A stretch of 53,150 nt of DNA, from the NCBI GenBank assembly GCA_045541475.1, contig JAZQJI010000024.1:1-53150 (forward strand). Reading direction: 5' to 3'. Both the position numbers and the translations under genes were made by a program. Source of the DNA: RGIG3077 sp045541475 (GTDB lineage Bacteria > Bacillota > Clostridia > Oscillospirales > Ruminococcaceae). Within the stretch, counting starts at the first letter, position 1. Each line of letters starts with the position of its first letter. Shown in pieces: positions 1 through 7,778 of the stretch. The notes beneath the pieces are model-generated. The model was not told the origin of the DNA, ran no database searches, and saw only the letters and a program-made list of their open reading frames with translations.

Positions 1-13
1 TATAACAAAAATT

Positions 14-47
14 GCCCTCCCGTTCGGGAGGGCTTATTTATTTTTAT
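14..47 (+). terminator. Rho-independent terminator, left arm
   Basis: Hairpin at 14-33 (8-bp GC-rich stem, four-base loop) followed by a T-rich tract at 34-46. It would stop transcription entering from the left of the window. On the minus strand the same hairpin is followed by AATTTTTG, so it could also end an RNA made leftward from the palindrome interior. Confidence 0.65.
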
Positions 48-65
48 GTTTCATTCAACTATAAT

Positions 66-210
66 TGAGTGGAGAATTGCTCTACACCGAGCACGGTGCA
101 GAAGTCGGGGGCCAAGCGGGCTTAGGAAGACAAATAAGGCAGTCAACTCCTTGGCTCACAGAACGACATGGCTACGATCCGACTTCTCGGCGGTTAGCAT
201 TTCCCCACCC
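66..210. ncRNA. Foldable insert of the palindrome, candidate structured RNA
   Basis: Between the palindrome arms there is no open reading frame of note but several nested pairings. CACCG/CGGTG forms a local hairpin at 85-98, AGAAGTCGG (100-108) pairs with CCGACTTCT (179-187), and GCCAAG (111-116) pairs with CTTGGC (150-155). The result is one long interrupted rod with a central bulge, an architecture reminiscent of 6S RNA. A short string similar to the GCAAGCGGGC region of E. coli 6S RNA is present, but this is recollection, not a covariance search. Strand is undecided. It may equally be the body of a small mobile element. Confidence 0.25.
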
Positions 211-228
211 AATTATAGTTGAATGAAA

Positions 229-263
229 CATAAAAATAAATAAGCCCTCCCGAATGGGAGGGC
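229..263 (-). terminator. Rho-independent terminator of the parC operon
   Basis: Read on the minus strand, the hairpin 263-244 is followed by TTATTTATTTTTA. It lies about 205 bases beyond the parC stop and is the first U-tract terminator downstream of the prmA-parE-GNAT-parC transcription unit. Confidence 0.65.
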
Positions 264-279
264 AATTCTTGTTATATAG

Positions 280-466
280 TCGTGTAAAAACAAATATTAA
301 TGAGTCAACAAAGCCCCGAATTGCGCTGTCGGGCGCACCCGACTTCGCCTTATGGTTTTCCCACTTACTTGATAACTTTAATAAGTGAATTTCGTTATAA
401 GGTCGTGCAAAAACAAATATTGATGAGTCAACAAAGCCCCGGATTGCGCTGTCGGGCGCACCCGAC
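280..466. repeat. Two 64-base direct repeats in the parC 3' region
   Basis: Bases 280-343 and 403-466 are the same 64-base sequence with three mismatches. Each copy ends in the perfect-arm hairpin GTCGGGCGCACCCGAC. The 59 bases between them form another hairpin (CCTTAT at 348 with ATAAGG near 397). The second copy ends four bases from the parC stop codon, so both would be transcribed as parC 3' untranslated sequence. This looks like a small interspersed repeat duplicated in tandem; no coding role is apparent. Confidence 0.8.
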
Positions 467-469
467 CGA

Positions 470-2719
470 TTACTCGCCAAATCCAAAGCTAATCTGTCCC
501 GATTCTTCAAGCCCTTTCGCAAGAGAGCCTGCGGCGGGCAATGTTTTGGCTTTGAATTTTGCAAATTCATCAAGCTTGTCAGCAGGTACAATTTGCGCCG
601 AAACAATAGTATGCTTTGCTTTAAGTGTTACAACCTGCACACCGATGGTATCCCTTGTGGTTTTTTGCAGCAGCATGCCCGTGTTAAACATCAACGCGCG
701 GTTGTTGTCGGTTCGCAGTAAAACCTCGGTATTATCAGGTGCATAAATCACTTTGATGATTTTTGATTTATCTGAAAATGCGCTTGTAAGCTTTTTGCGG
801 TTTGTTTTTGTTTCGTAAGCGGAAAGCGGAACCTTTGCTACCTTGCCGTTTTCAAAAACAAAAATCACATGGCCTGTATATCCTGTAAGCGCAATTGCGG
901 CTATAAGGTTTTCATCATCGGCAAAGCTTAATTTTGCAGGCACAAAATCGCCAATCAAACTTGCCTTGTTATCATCAAACTGACTTGCCTTTGCTTTGTA
1001 AGCCTGACATTTATCGGTAAAGAAGATAAGCTCAGCTTTGTTGGTGGTTTCAAAAACACTTTCAATAAAATCACCCTCTTTAAGCTTTTGCTCACCGCTC
1101 ATTCGTAATGATTGCGGAGTGATTTTTTTGAAATAACCCGAATTTGTAACAAAAATATGCACGGGATAATCGGGTGTTTCGTCAATATCTTCTTCAGCTT
1201 CTTCGTCAGCTTCGTAGATGAAAGTTGTATTTCTGGGCTTTTTGTATTTGTTTGATACTTCCTTAAGCTCGGCAATGATGATTTTTTTAACCTTTTTGTT
1301 GTCGCTTAAGATATCTTCAAGCTCGGCAATCTCATTTTCAAGCTTTTCGATTTCTTCAATTCTGTTGAGAATGTATTGGCGGTTTAAGTGGCGCAGTTTA
1401 ATTTCGGCAACGTATTCAGCTTGAATTTCGTCAATGCCAAAACCTATCATAAGGTTTGTTACAACTTCGCTTTCTTCCTCGGTTTCTCTTACAATTTTTA
1501 TTGCCTTGTCGATATCAAGCAATATCTTTTTCAAGCCTTTTAAAAGGTGTAGCTTGTCCTTTTTCTTTTTCAAATCAAAGAAAGTGCGGCGTCGCACACA
1601 TTCCACCCTGAAAGCAACCCATTCTTCAAGTATTTCTCTAATGCCCATAACTTTAGGTGTGCCTGCAATAAGCACGTTAAAGTTGCAGGAAAAATTATCC
1701 TGCAAGGGTGTCATGCGGAAAAGCTTTTGCATAAGCTTGTCGGGGTCAGTGCCGCGTTTAACATCAATTGCCAATGTCATGCCGCCTAAGCCGATTTCAT
1801 CACGCACATTGGAAATTTCCTTTATTTTTCCGTTTTTTACAAGGTCTATTATCTTTTCAATGATAGCTTCAACAGTGGTTGTGGGCGGTATTTGTGTAAC
1901 CTCAATACAGCCTGCTTCCTTGTTAAATCTGTAAACCGAACGAATTTTAACGCTACCCCTGCCCGTTTGTACGATTTTTTCAAGTTCGGCTTCGTTGTAA
2001 ATCATTTTGCCGCCACCGGGAAAATCAGGGCCCTTAAGTGTTGATAAAATATCATGCTCGGGATTTCTTATAAGATTGATTGTAGTATCGCAAAGTTCTT
2101 CAAGATTAAACGGGCAGATGTTGCTTGCCATTGAAACCGCAATGCCGACGTTTGAATTTACAAGTATCGAAGGAAATCTTGCGGGCAGCAAAGTCGGTTC
2201 CATCAGTTGATTATCATAGTTAGGCACAAAATCAACGGTTTCTTTGTCAATATCGGCAAAAAGCTCGTTACAAATCGGATCAAGCTTTGCCTCGGTATAT
2301 CTTGATGCGGCGCATACCATATCTCTTGAATACGCCTTACCGAAGTTACCCTTAGAATCGACATAAGGGTGCAGCAAAGCCTCGTTACCCCTTGTCATAC
2401 GCACCATTGTATCATAAATTGCCATATCGCCGTGGGGATTAAGCTTCATTGTCTGTCCAACGATATTTGCCGATTTTGTACGGGGTGAGGTCAAAAGTCC
2501 CATTTTATACATGGTATAAAGCAACTTGCGGTGTGAAGGCTTAAAACCGTCGATTTCGGGCAATGCACGGGATATAATAACGCTCATGGCGTAGGGCATA
2601 TAATTCTTTATAAGTGTTTCCGAAATGCTCTCCTGCGCAACAATGCCTGCGCCCTCAATGTAGGCATCGTTGTTAATAACGGGAGCGTTTCTTTTGGGTT
2701 GTTGTTTTTTGGGGGGCAT
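470..2719 (-). CDS. parC: DNA topoisomerase IV/gyrase-type subunit A (ParC-like)
   Basis: This is the DNA-breaking and rejoining subunit of a type IIA topoisomerase, which with ParE decatenates and relaxes DNA. It is 749 residues long. The winged-helix breakage domain shows the family signature around residues 55-150, and the catalytic tyrosine is Tyr141 in AASRYTEA. A coiled-coil tower follows (about residues 380-490), then a shortened C-terminal beta-propeller region from about 520. No GyrA-box is visible, which favours ParC over GyrA. The quinolone-contact serine of the family (HPHGDS) is replaced here by methionine (PHGDM, Met99). AAGGAG stands before the ATG. The gene follows the GNAT gene by 11 bases and is the last gene of the operon. 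Confidence 0.9.
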   Translation of the reverse strand: MPPKKQQPKRNAPVINNDAYIEGAGIVAQESISETLIKNYMPYAMSVIISRALPEIDGFKPSHRKLLYTMYKMGLLTSPRTKSANIVGQTMKLNPHGDMAIYDTMVRMTRGNEALLHPYVDSKGNFGKAYSRDMVCAASRYTEAKLDPICNELFADIDKETVDFVPNYDNQLMEPTLLPARFPSILVNSNVGIAVSMASNICPFNLEELCDTTINLIRNPEHDILSTLKGPDFPGGGKMIYNEAELEKIVQTGRGSVKIRSVYRFNKEAGCIEVTQIPPTTTVEAIIEKIIDLVKNGKIKEISNVRDEIGLGGMTLAIDVKRGTDPDKLMQKLFRMTPLQDNFSCNFNVLIAGTPKVMGIREILEEWVAFRVECVRRRTFFDLKKKKDKLHLLKGLKKILLDIDKAIKIVRETEEESEVVTNLMIGFGIDEIQAEYVAEIKLRHLNRQYILNRIEEIEKLENEIAELEDILSDNKKVKKIIIAELKEVSNKYKKPRNTTFIYEADEEAEEDIDETPDYPVHIFVTNSGYFKKITPQSLRMSGEQKLKEGDFIESVFETTNKAELIFFTDKCQAYKAKASQFDDNKASLIGDFVPAKLSFADDENLIAAIALTGYTGHVIFVFENGKVAKVPLSAYETKTNRKKLTSAFSDKSKIIKVIYAPDNTEVLLRTDNNRALMFNTGMLLQKTTRDTIGVQVVTLKAKHTIVSAQIVPADKLDEFAKFKAKTLPAAGSLAKGLEESGQISFGFGE

Positions 2720-2730
2720 CTTTATTCTCC

Positions 2731-3171
2731 TTAATCAAGCCGTTTTACAAAGGCTTTTTTGTCGGTCGAGTTAAAATCGCATTTTTCGTAGAATTTATGC
2801 GCGCCGTCGCGGTCTCTTGATGACATCAGCATGATTTTATAACAGTTGCGTATCCTTGCAAGCTCGCAGGCGTATTCCATGCATTGCTTTGCAAGCCCGG
2901 AATTGCGGTATTTTTCATGCGTTACAACATTTTCAATAACGGCAAACGGACGGCTATTGTGCGTAAGATTTTCTATAATTATAATCGTGCAGGAAGATAC
3001 TATTTTTCCGTTTTCTTCCGCAACGATAATGCTGTGATTATCGTTTTTGCAGATTTCCTTCCATGTATTTGCTAAATCTGCGTTCATTTGTGGCATTGAA
3101 GAGCCCTTGTGCAAATGAGTATAAAGCAGCAAAATTCCGCCAAGGTCATCGCTTTGCGCCATTCTTATCAT
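2731..3171 (-). CDS. GNAT family N-acetyltransferase
   Basis: A 146-residue single-domain GNAT protein, which would transfer an acetyl group from acetyl-CoA to an amine; the substrate cannot be told from sequence. The acetyl-CoA binding motif is the segment HEKYRNSGLAKQCMEYA at about residues 87-103, followed by the typical beta strand KIMLMSSR and the FYEKCDF element near the C terminus. A strong AAGGAG lies before the start codon. The gene sits between parE and parC with short spacers (29 and 11 bases), so it is co-transcribed with the topoisomerase genes. There is no evident functional link to DNA topology. Confidence 0.85.
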   Translation of the reverse strand: MIRMAQSDDLGGILLLYTHLHKGSSMPQMNADLANTWKEICKNDNHSIIVAEENGKIVSSCTIIIIENLTHNSRPFAVIENVVTHEKYRNSGLAKQCMEYACELARIRNCYKIMLMSSRDRDGAHKFYEKCDFNSTDKKAFVKRLD

Positions 3172-3200
3172 AAAAAATCTCCTTTTGGCAAAAAATGCAA

Positions 3201-5183
3201 TTACGAAACGTCAACACTGTCGATGTACAGGCTTCCGTTTTCGGCTATATAATCCTTTCTGCCCTGCAAATCATCACCAAGCAAAATTTCAAAAAGCTCG
3301 GCACATTCTTCCATATCCTCTGCAGATATCTTTATCAGTCTTCGGGTTGAAGGATTCATCGTTGTCAGCGCCATCATATCGGGTTCGTTTTCGCCAAGAC
3401 CTTTTGAACGCTGTATTCTGAATTTTTCCTTGCCTATCATATCAAGAATTTTTGTTTTCTCGCTTTCGGTGTAGGCAAAGTATGTTTTCTTTGCGGTGTT
3501 TATTTCGTAAAGCGGAGACTCTGCAATGTATACATATCCCTCGTTAATCAGCGTGGGGGTAAGTCTGTAAAGCATTGTTAAAATAAGCGTTCTTATCTGG
3601 AAGCCGTCTACGTCGGCATCAGTACAGATAACAACCTTATTCCAACGCAGATTATCAAGCGAAAAAGAAGAAAGCTGTTTGTTTGATTTAACGTTTACTT
3701 CAACGCCGCAGCCCAGAACTTTGAGCAAATCGGTAATAATATCGCTTTTAAAAATCCTGTCGTATCCTGCCTTTAAGCAGTTAAGAATTTTACCTCTAAC
3801 GGGCATAACAGCTTGAAATTCGGCATCTCTTGCGAGTTTTACCGCACCCAAAGCCGAGTCGCCCTCCACTATATAAAGCTCTCTTACGGCTGTATCGCGT
3901 GAGCGGCAATCGACGAATTTTTGCACGGTGTTTGCAAGGTCTATGTTGCCGGTAAGCTTTTTCTTTAAGTTTAATCTTGTTTTTTCAGCGTTTTCACGGC
4001 TGCGCTTGTTAACAAGCACCTGCTCGCCTATGCGCTGCGCTTCCAGCGGATTTTCAATAAAGTATATCTCAAGCTGCGACTTTAAAAACTCAGTCATTGC
4101 TTCATAAATAAAGCGGTTGCTGATGGATTTTTTAGTCTGGTTTTCGTATGACGTCATTGTGGAAAAGCTTGAAGAAATCAATAAGAGACAATCGCGCACG
4201 TCATCAAAGGTGATTTTTGTTTCGTTTTTCAGATATTTATTCTGCTGTTTTAAGTAAGCGTCAATTTGCGAAACAAATGCCTGACGTACAGCCTTTTCGG
4301 GCGAACCGCCATGCTCAAGCGGGCTTGAGTTGTGATAATATTCAATAATATTAACCTTGTTGGAAAAACAAAGCGCAACATTAAGCTTTACTTTATATTC
4401 AGGCTTGTCGGGCTTGTCCCTGCCTTTCTTTTCGCAGCTCCATGTCTGTATGGCGGTTAAAGCATCTTCGCCTGCAAGCTCTGCGCAGTAATCACTTATA
4501 CCGCTTTCATAGAAAAATTCATGCTCGGTAAATTTGCCGTTTTCTTCTTGTGAGCGATATAAAAACAGCAGATTGGGGTTAACAACCGCCTGCTTTTTCA
4601 GAATATCGAAGAAATACTCATCATCAAGGGTAATATCAACAAAAACTTCCAAATCGGGACGCCAATGAATTTTTGTGCCTGTTTTTTTGCGGTTTGTTTC
4701 TTCCTTTTTAAGACCGCCTATATTATCGCCCTTTTCAAAGTGCAGATTGTACTTAAATCCATCTCTGTAAATCTCAACGTCCATATATTCGGAAGCGTAC
4801 TGCGTAGCGCAAAGACCTAAACCGTTAAGTCCAAGCGAATATTCATAGCTGTCCGCCCCATCAGAATTGTACTTGCCGCCTGCGTAAAGCTCGCAGAAAA
4901 CCAACTCCCAGTTGTAGCAGTTTTCGGAATTGTTCCAGTCAACAGGACATCCTCGTCCAAAGTCTTCGACTTCAACGCTGTTATCATTATATCTGGTAAT
5001 TATTATTTTTGAACCAAAGCCGCCTCGGGCTTCGTCGATTGAGTTTGAAATAACTTCAAAAATCGAATGGCGGCAGCCTTCAACCGTATCAGAACCAAAA
5101 ATAACGCCAGGTCTTTTTCTTACTCTGTCGGCGCCTTTAAGTGCCGAAATACTTTCGTTATCGTAAACTTGTTTTTTAGACAT
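3201..5183 (-). CDS. parE: DNA topoisomerase IV/gyrase-type subunit B (ParE-like)
   Basis: The ATPase subunit of a type IIA topoisomerase, 660 residues. The GHKL ATPase site shows Asn47 in EVISNSIDEA, the DFGRG motif at 74-78 and a divergent lid (LGLNGLGLCATQ, 117-128) where most relatives have GGLHGVG. The TOPRIM domain has EGDSA at 440-444 and the metal-binding DADVDG at 522-527. The length and the absence of the proteobacterial GyrB insert fit ParE. It is 17 bases downstream of prmA and precedes the GNAT gene and parC in the same direction. The divergence of the lid and TOPRIM flanks suggests a lineage-specific second topoisomerase rather than the main gyrase, which should be elsewhere on the chromosome. 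Confidence 0.9.
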   Translation of the reverse strand: MSKKQVYDNESISALKGADRVRKRPGVIFGSDTVEGCRHSIFEVISNSIDEARGGFGSKIIITRYNDNSVEVEDFGRGCPVDWNNSENCYNWELVFCELYAGGKYNSDGADSYEYSLGLNGLGLCATQYASEYMDVEIYRDGFKYNLHFEKGDNIGGLKKEETNRKKTGTKIHWRPDLEVFVDITLDDEYFFDILKKQAVVNPNLLFLYRSQEENGKFTEHEFFYESGISDYCAELAGEDALTAIQTWSCEKKGRDKPDKPEYKVKLNVALCFSNKVNIIEYYHNSSPLEHGGSPEKAVRQAFVSQIDAYLKQQNKYLKNETKITFDDVRDCLLLISSSFSTMTSYENQTKKSISNRFIYEAMTEFLKSQLEIYFIENPLEAQRIGEQVLVNKRSRENAEKTRLNLKKKLTGNIDLANTVQKFVDCRSRDTAVRELYIVEGDSALGAVKLARDAEFQAVMPVRGKILNCLKAGYDRIFKSDIITDLLKVLGCGVEVNVKSNKQLSSFSLDNLRWNKVVICTDADVDGFQIRTLILTMLYRLTPTLINEGYVYIAESPLYEINTAKKTYFAYTESEKTKILDMIGKEKFRIQRSKGLGENEPDMMALTTMNPSTRRLIKISAEDMEECAELFEILLGDDLQGRKDYIAENGSLYIDSVDVS

Positions 5184-5200
5184 ATTGTTTTAAGCTTCCC

Positions 5201-6166
5201 TTATATAGTATATTTTATAGCCGCCCAGCCGCCTGCATCGGCAATTTTTGTTTGTTTAAATCCGTTTGATTTTATGACAGAGTCAACCTCATCGGCACGC
5301 TCTGTAATAATTCCAGAAACTATCAATGTTCCGCCGCTTTTCAAAAAGCTTTCAAACATAGGTGCCATTGCAATCAAAACGTCCGAAACGATATTTGCGC
5401 AGATAATATCATATCCGTTGCCGATTTTGTCGCACAAATCTTTATCGCTTAAAATATCACCGCAATATGAAATGTAATCTTTTGCGGATATACCGTTTTT
5501 GGCAGCATTTTCAGCAGCAGTTTCGGCAGCATTCTGCATAATATCCACTGCAACTGCGCTTTTGGCGCCAAGCAGTATCGCCCCAATTGAAAGTATACCG
5601 CTGCCGCAGCCCAAATCAAGTATTTTTTCATTGCCTGCAATACATTCGTCAAGCATTTCAAGGCAAAGCCTTGTTGTGTAATGCTGACCTGTACCAAAGC
5701 TTGATGCAGGGTCAATTTCCAAGATTTTGCGCTCGTCGGTGTTTTCAACTTCTTCCCATGAAGGTTTTACAAGCAATCTGTTACCCACGCAAAACGGCTT
5801 AAAGTACTGCTTCCAGTTGTTTGCCCAATCTTCTTCCTTTACGCCGTCAAGCTCAATATCAAGTCTGCCAAAAGCATTTTCGGTATCCCTTGATTTTAAT
5901 GCGGCGATGTTGCCATAAAGACTTTCAAGCATTAAAGCACCCTGCTCGTTTTGCGGAATGTAGGCTGTAAGGTAGGTTTCGCAGTTTTTTAATCCCATAA
6001 GGTCGTCGTCAATATAGTCCCACTTGCCGTCTTTATCTTCAAGAAATTCGTTAAAATCGTTAGCATCGGTTACGGTATACCCCGTTATGCCGATTGATAA
6101 AAGCTGAAAAGCAACGGGGTCAATCCCGTCTGTTGTTGTAAATATTTTAACCTCTGTCCAGTTCAT
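5201..6166 (-). CDS. prmA: Ribosomal protein L11 methyltransferase
   Basis: PrmA trimethylates lysines of ribosomal protein L11 using S-adenosylmethionine. The protein has 321 residues from the ATG at 6166, which is preceded by GGAGC; an upstream in-frame start would add 21 residues that lie in the leader just past the promoter and do not look like PrmA. An N-terminal substrate-recognition domain covers about residues 1-120. The Rossmann methyltransferase domain follows, with the PrmA hallmark EIDPASSFGTGQHYTT at 150-165, SAM motif I LDLGCGSG at 183-190 and ANIVSD near 255. It is the first gene of a prmA-parE-GNAT-parC unit. Confidence 0.92.
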   Translation of the reverse strand: MNWTEVKIFTTTDGIDPVAFQLLSIGITGYTVTDANDFNEFLEDKDGKWDYIDDDLMGLKNCETYLTAYIPQNEQGALMLESLYGNIAALKSRDTENAFGRLDIELDGVKEEDWANNWKQYFKPFCVGNRLLVKPSWEEVENTDERKILEIDPASSFGTGQHYTTRLCLEMLDECIAGNEKILDLGCGSGILSIGAILLGAKSAVAVDIMQNAAETAAENAAKNGISAKDYISYCGDILSDKDLCDKIGNGYDIICANIVSDVLIAMAPMFESFLKSGGTLIVSGIITERADEVDSVIKSNGFKQTKIADAGGWAAIKYTI

Positions 6167-6237
6167 TATAAAAGCTCCGTTAAATCTAAAAAAATAATTC
6201 GGAGCGGAAATTTTTACAAAAATCCGCAACCGAATTA

Positions 6238-6266
6238 ATTATATCACACAAATCAATTATTTTCAA
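6238..6266 (-). promoter_or_regulatory. Sigma-A promoter of prmA-parE-GNAT-parC
   Basis: On the minus strand TTGAAA (6266-6261), a 17-base spacer and TATAAT (6243-6238). The leader of about 65 bases contains an imperfect hairpin (GCGGA...TCCGC, about 6204-6227) before the prmA ribosome binding site. The promoter begins directly after the spoIVA stop codon. Confidence 0.75.
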
Positions 6267-6276
6267 GTACAACGGC

Positions 6277-7752
6277 TTACAAAATAAAGCAAATCAGACC
6301 GCCGCAGCCCTCGTTGATAATGCGCTCAAGGGTTTCCTGCAATTTGGCGCGTGCGTCAATCGGCATTTTGCAAAGCTTGGTGTGCAGGCCTTCGTTTACA
6401 AGCTCATGCAAGGTTTTGCCAAAGATATTGCTCTGCCAGATTTTTGTCGGGTTTTCCTCAAATTCTTTCAGCAGATACATAATAAGCTCTTCGCTTTGTC
6501 TTTCGCTGCCCACCGTGGGACTTACCGCTGTATTTATGTTGGCACGCATAATGTGCAGCGAAGGTGCCGATGCACGCAATTTTACGCCGTATTTTCCGCC
6601 TTGTTTGATTATTTCAGGCTCTTCAAGAGATAGCTCTTCCATTTCGGGCATAACAATGCCATAGCCGGTTGCCTGCGCTTCTTCAAGTGCGGGACGGATT
6701 TTTTCGTATTCATGGCGTATGCGGTTAAAGTCGCTTAAAATCGGCAGTAAATCACTTTCGCTGTTGATTTCAATTCCCGTTTTTTCACTTAATATTTTGT
6801 AAAACAGTGCAGGATCTATACTTACGTCGGCTGTGACCGAGCCCGTGCCAAGATCAATATCCGAAACTCTCGCTTCAATGATTTCCGGGCAATCCAAAAA
6901 GCTGTCAACACAATCGGCAATTTGCCGCAGATTGCTAACCGATTTTGCGCTGTTTTTAATCGTTTCAAAAACGCTGCTCCTCAGCCAATGTTCTTTTTCA
7001 AGATTACTTATCCACTTGGGCATTTTTATGTTTATTTCACGCACGGGAAACGAGAATAAAAGCTCGGTAAGTATATGCTTTATATCATCTTCGTCAAGCT
7101 CGCTGCAGCTTATAGGTACAACGGGTGCTGAGTATTCTTCACGCATCATTTTTGCAAGTTCAAGCGTTTGTTCGCTTTGCGGATTTGTAGAGTTAAGCAG
7201 AATTACAAACGGTTTGTTAATTGCCTTTAATTCTTCAACAACACGCTTTTCACACTCGGCATATTCCTCTCTGGGAATGTCGGTAATGCTTGAGTCACTT
7301 GTTATCAGCAAGCCGATTGTCGAATGTTCAGAAATGACCTTTCGTGTGCCGATTTCAGCCGCCATGTTAAACGGTATTTCGTCCTCAAACCACGGTGTGC
7401 GCACCATTCTCGGTGCGTTGTTTTCAATATAGCCTATACTGCTTGGGGTTATGTAACCAACGCAGTCGATAAGCCTAACGTTGAGCCTTGCGTTTTGTCC
7501 CAGCGATATTTCAACCGCCTCTTCGGGAATAAACTTCGGTTCGGTTGTCATAATCGTTTTACCTGCGGCAGATTGCGGCAACTCGTCAACGGCACGTTCG
7601 CGCTTAAAGCTGCTGTCGATATTAGGTATAACAAGCGTTTCCATAAATCTTTTGATAAAGGTTGATTTGCCCGTGCGCACAGGGCCTACAACACCGATGT
7701 AGATATCTCCGTCGGTGCGTTTTGCAATGTCACTGTAAATATCTCTGTTCAT
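6277..7752 (-). CDS. spoIVA: Stage IV sporulation protein A, coat morphogenetic ATPase
   Basis: SpoIVA is the ATPase that polymerises on the outer forespore membrane and forms the base of the spore coat. The 491-residue length is essentially that of the family. The Walker A motif is GPVRTGKST at residues 23-31 (Lys29), and the switch-like segment LIDCVGY near residue 95 and LLNSTNP near 185 fit its GTPase-like fold. The C terminus keeps the short hydrophobic tail (GGLICFIL) typical of SpoIVA. AAGGAG precedes the ATG. It is 26 bases downstream of the sipL-like gene, so the two coat proteins, known to bind each other in Clostridioides difficile, would be made together in the mother cell. Confidence 0.95.
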   Translation of the reverse strand: MNRDIYSDIAKRTDGDIYIGVVGPVRTGKSTFIKRFMETLVIPNIDSSFKRERAVDELPQSAAGKTIMTTEPKFIPEEAVEISLGQNARLNVRLIDCVGYITPSSIGYIENNAPRMVRTPWFEDEIPFNMAAEIGTRKVISEHSTIGLLITSDSSITDIPREEYAECEKRVVEELKAINKPFVILLNSTNPQSEQTLELAKMMREEYSAPVVPISCSELDEDDIKHILTELLFSFPVREINIKMPKWISNLEKEHWLRSSVFETIKNSAKSVSNLRQIADCVDSFLDCPEIIEARVSDIDLGTGSVTADVSIDPALFYKILSEKTGIEINSESDLLPILSDFNRIRHEYEKIRPALEEAQATGYGIVMPEMEELSLEEPEIIKQGGKYGVKLRASAPSLHIMRANINTAVSPTVGSERQSEELIMYLLKEFEENPTKIWQSNIFGKTLHELVNEGLHTKLCKMPIDARAKLQETLERIINEGCGGLICFIL

Positions 7753-7778
7753 TTCTTTTTCTCCTTAATCAGAAAAAT

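Larger units (their letters stand above)
1..276. repeat. Long imperfect palindrome downstream of parC
   Basis: The first 67 bases and bases 210-276 are inverted copies of each other with two mismatches over the first 66 positions. Weaker pairing continues inward to about 81/196. Each arm contains its own GC-rich hairpin (GCCCTCCC/GGGAGGGC) beside an A/T-rich tract, so each arm is a terminator and the two terminators face inward. The arms enclose about 140 bases that are themselves foldable. The left arm starts at the window edge, so the true outer limit is unknown. It could be a MITE-like element, a duplicated terminator, or the closing stem of a structured RNA; the sequence alone does not decide. 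Confidence 0.8.

Noticed and set aside
66..210. Firm assignment of the palindrome core as 6S, SRP or RNase P RNA
   Set aside because: SRP and RNase P signature sequences are absent; the 6S resemblance is short and unverified, so it is kept only as a low-confidence candidate.
280..466. CRISPR array
   Set aside because: Only two 64-base repeats with a single spacer, no cas genes anywhere in the window.
172..606. Minus-strand 144-codon frame with two SGAPDSAIRGFVDS repeats
   Set aside because: It overlaps the parC end, runs through the palindrome, and its repeated peptide is only the direct DNA repeat translated; no ribosome binding site.
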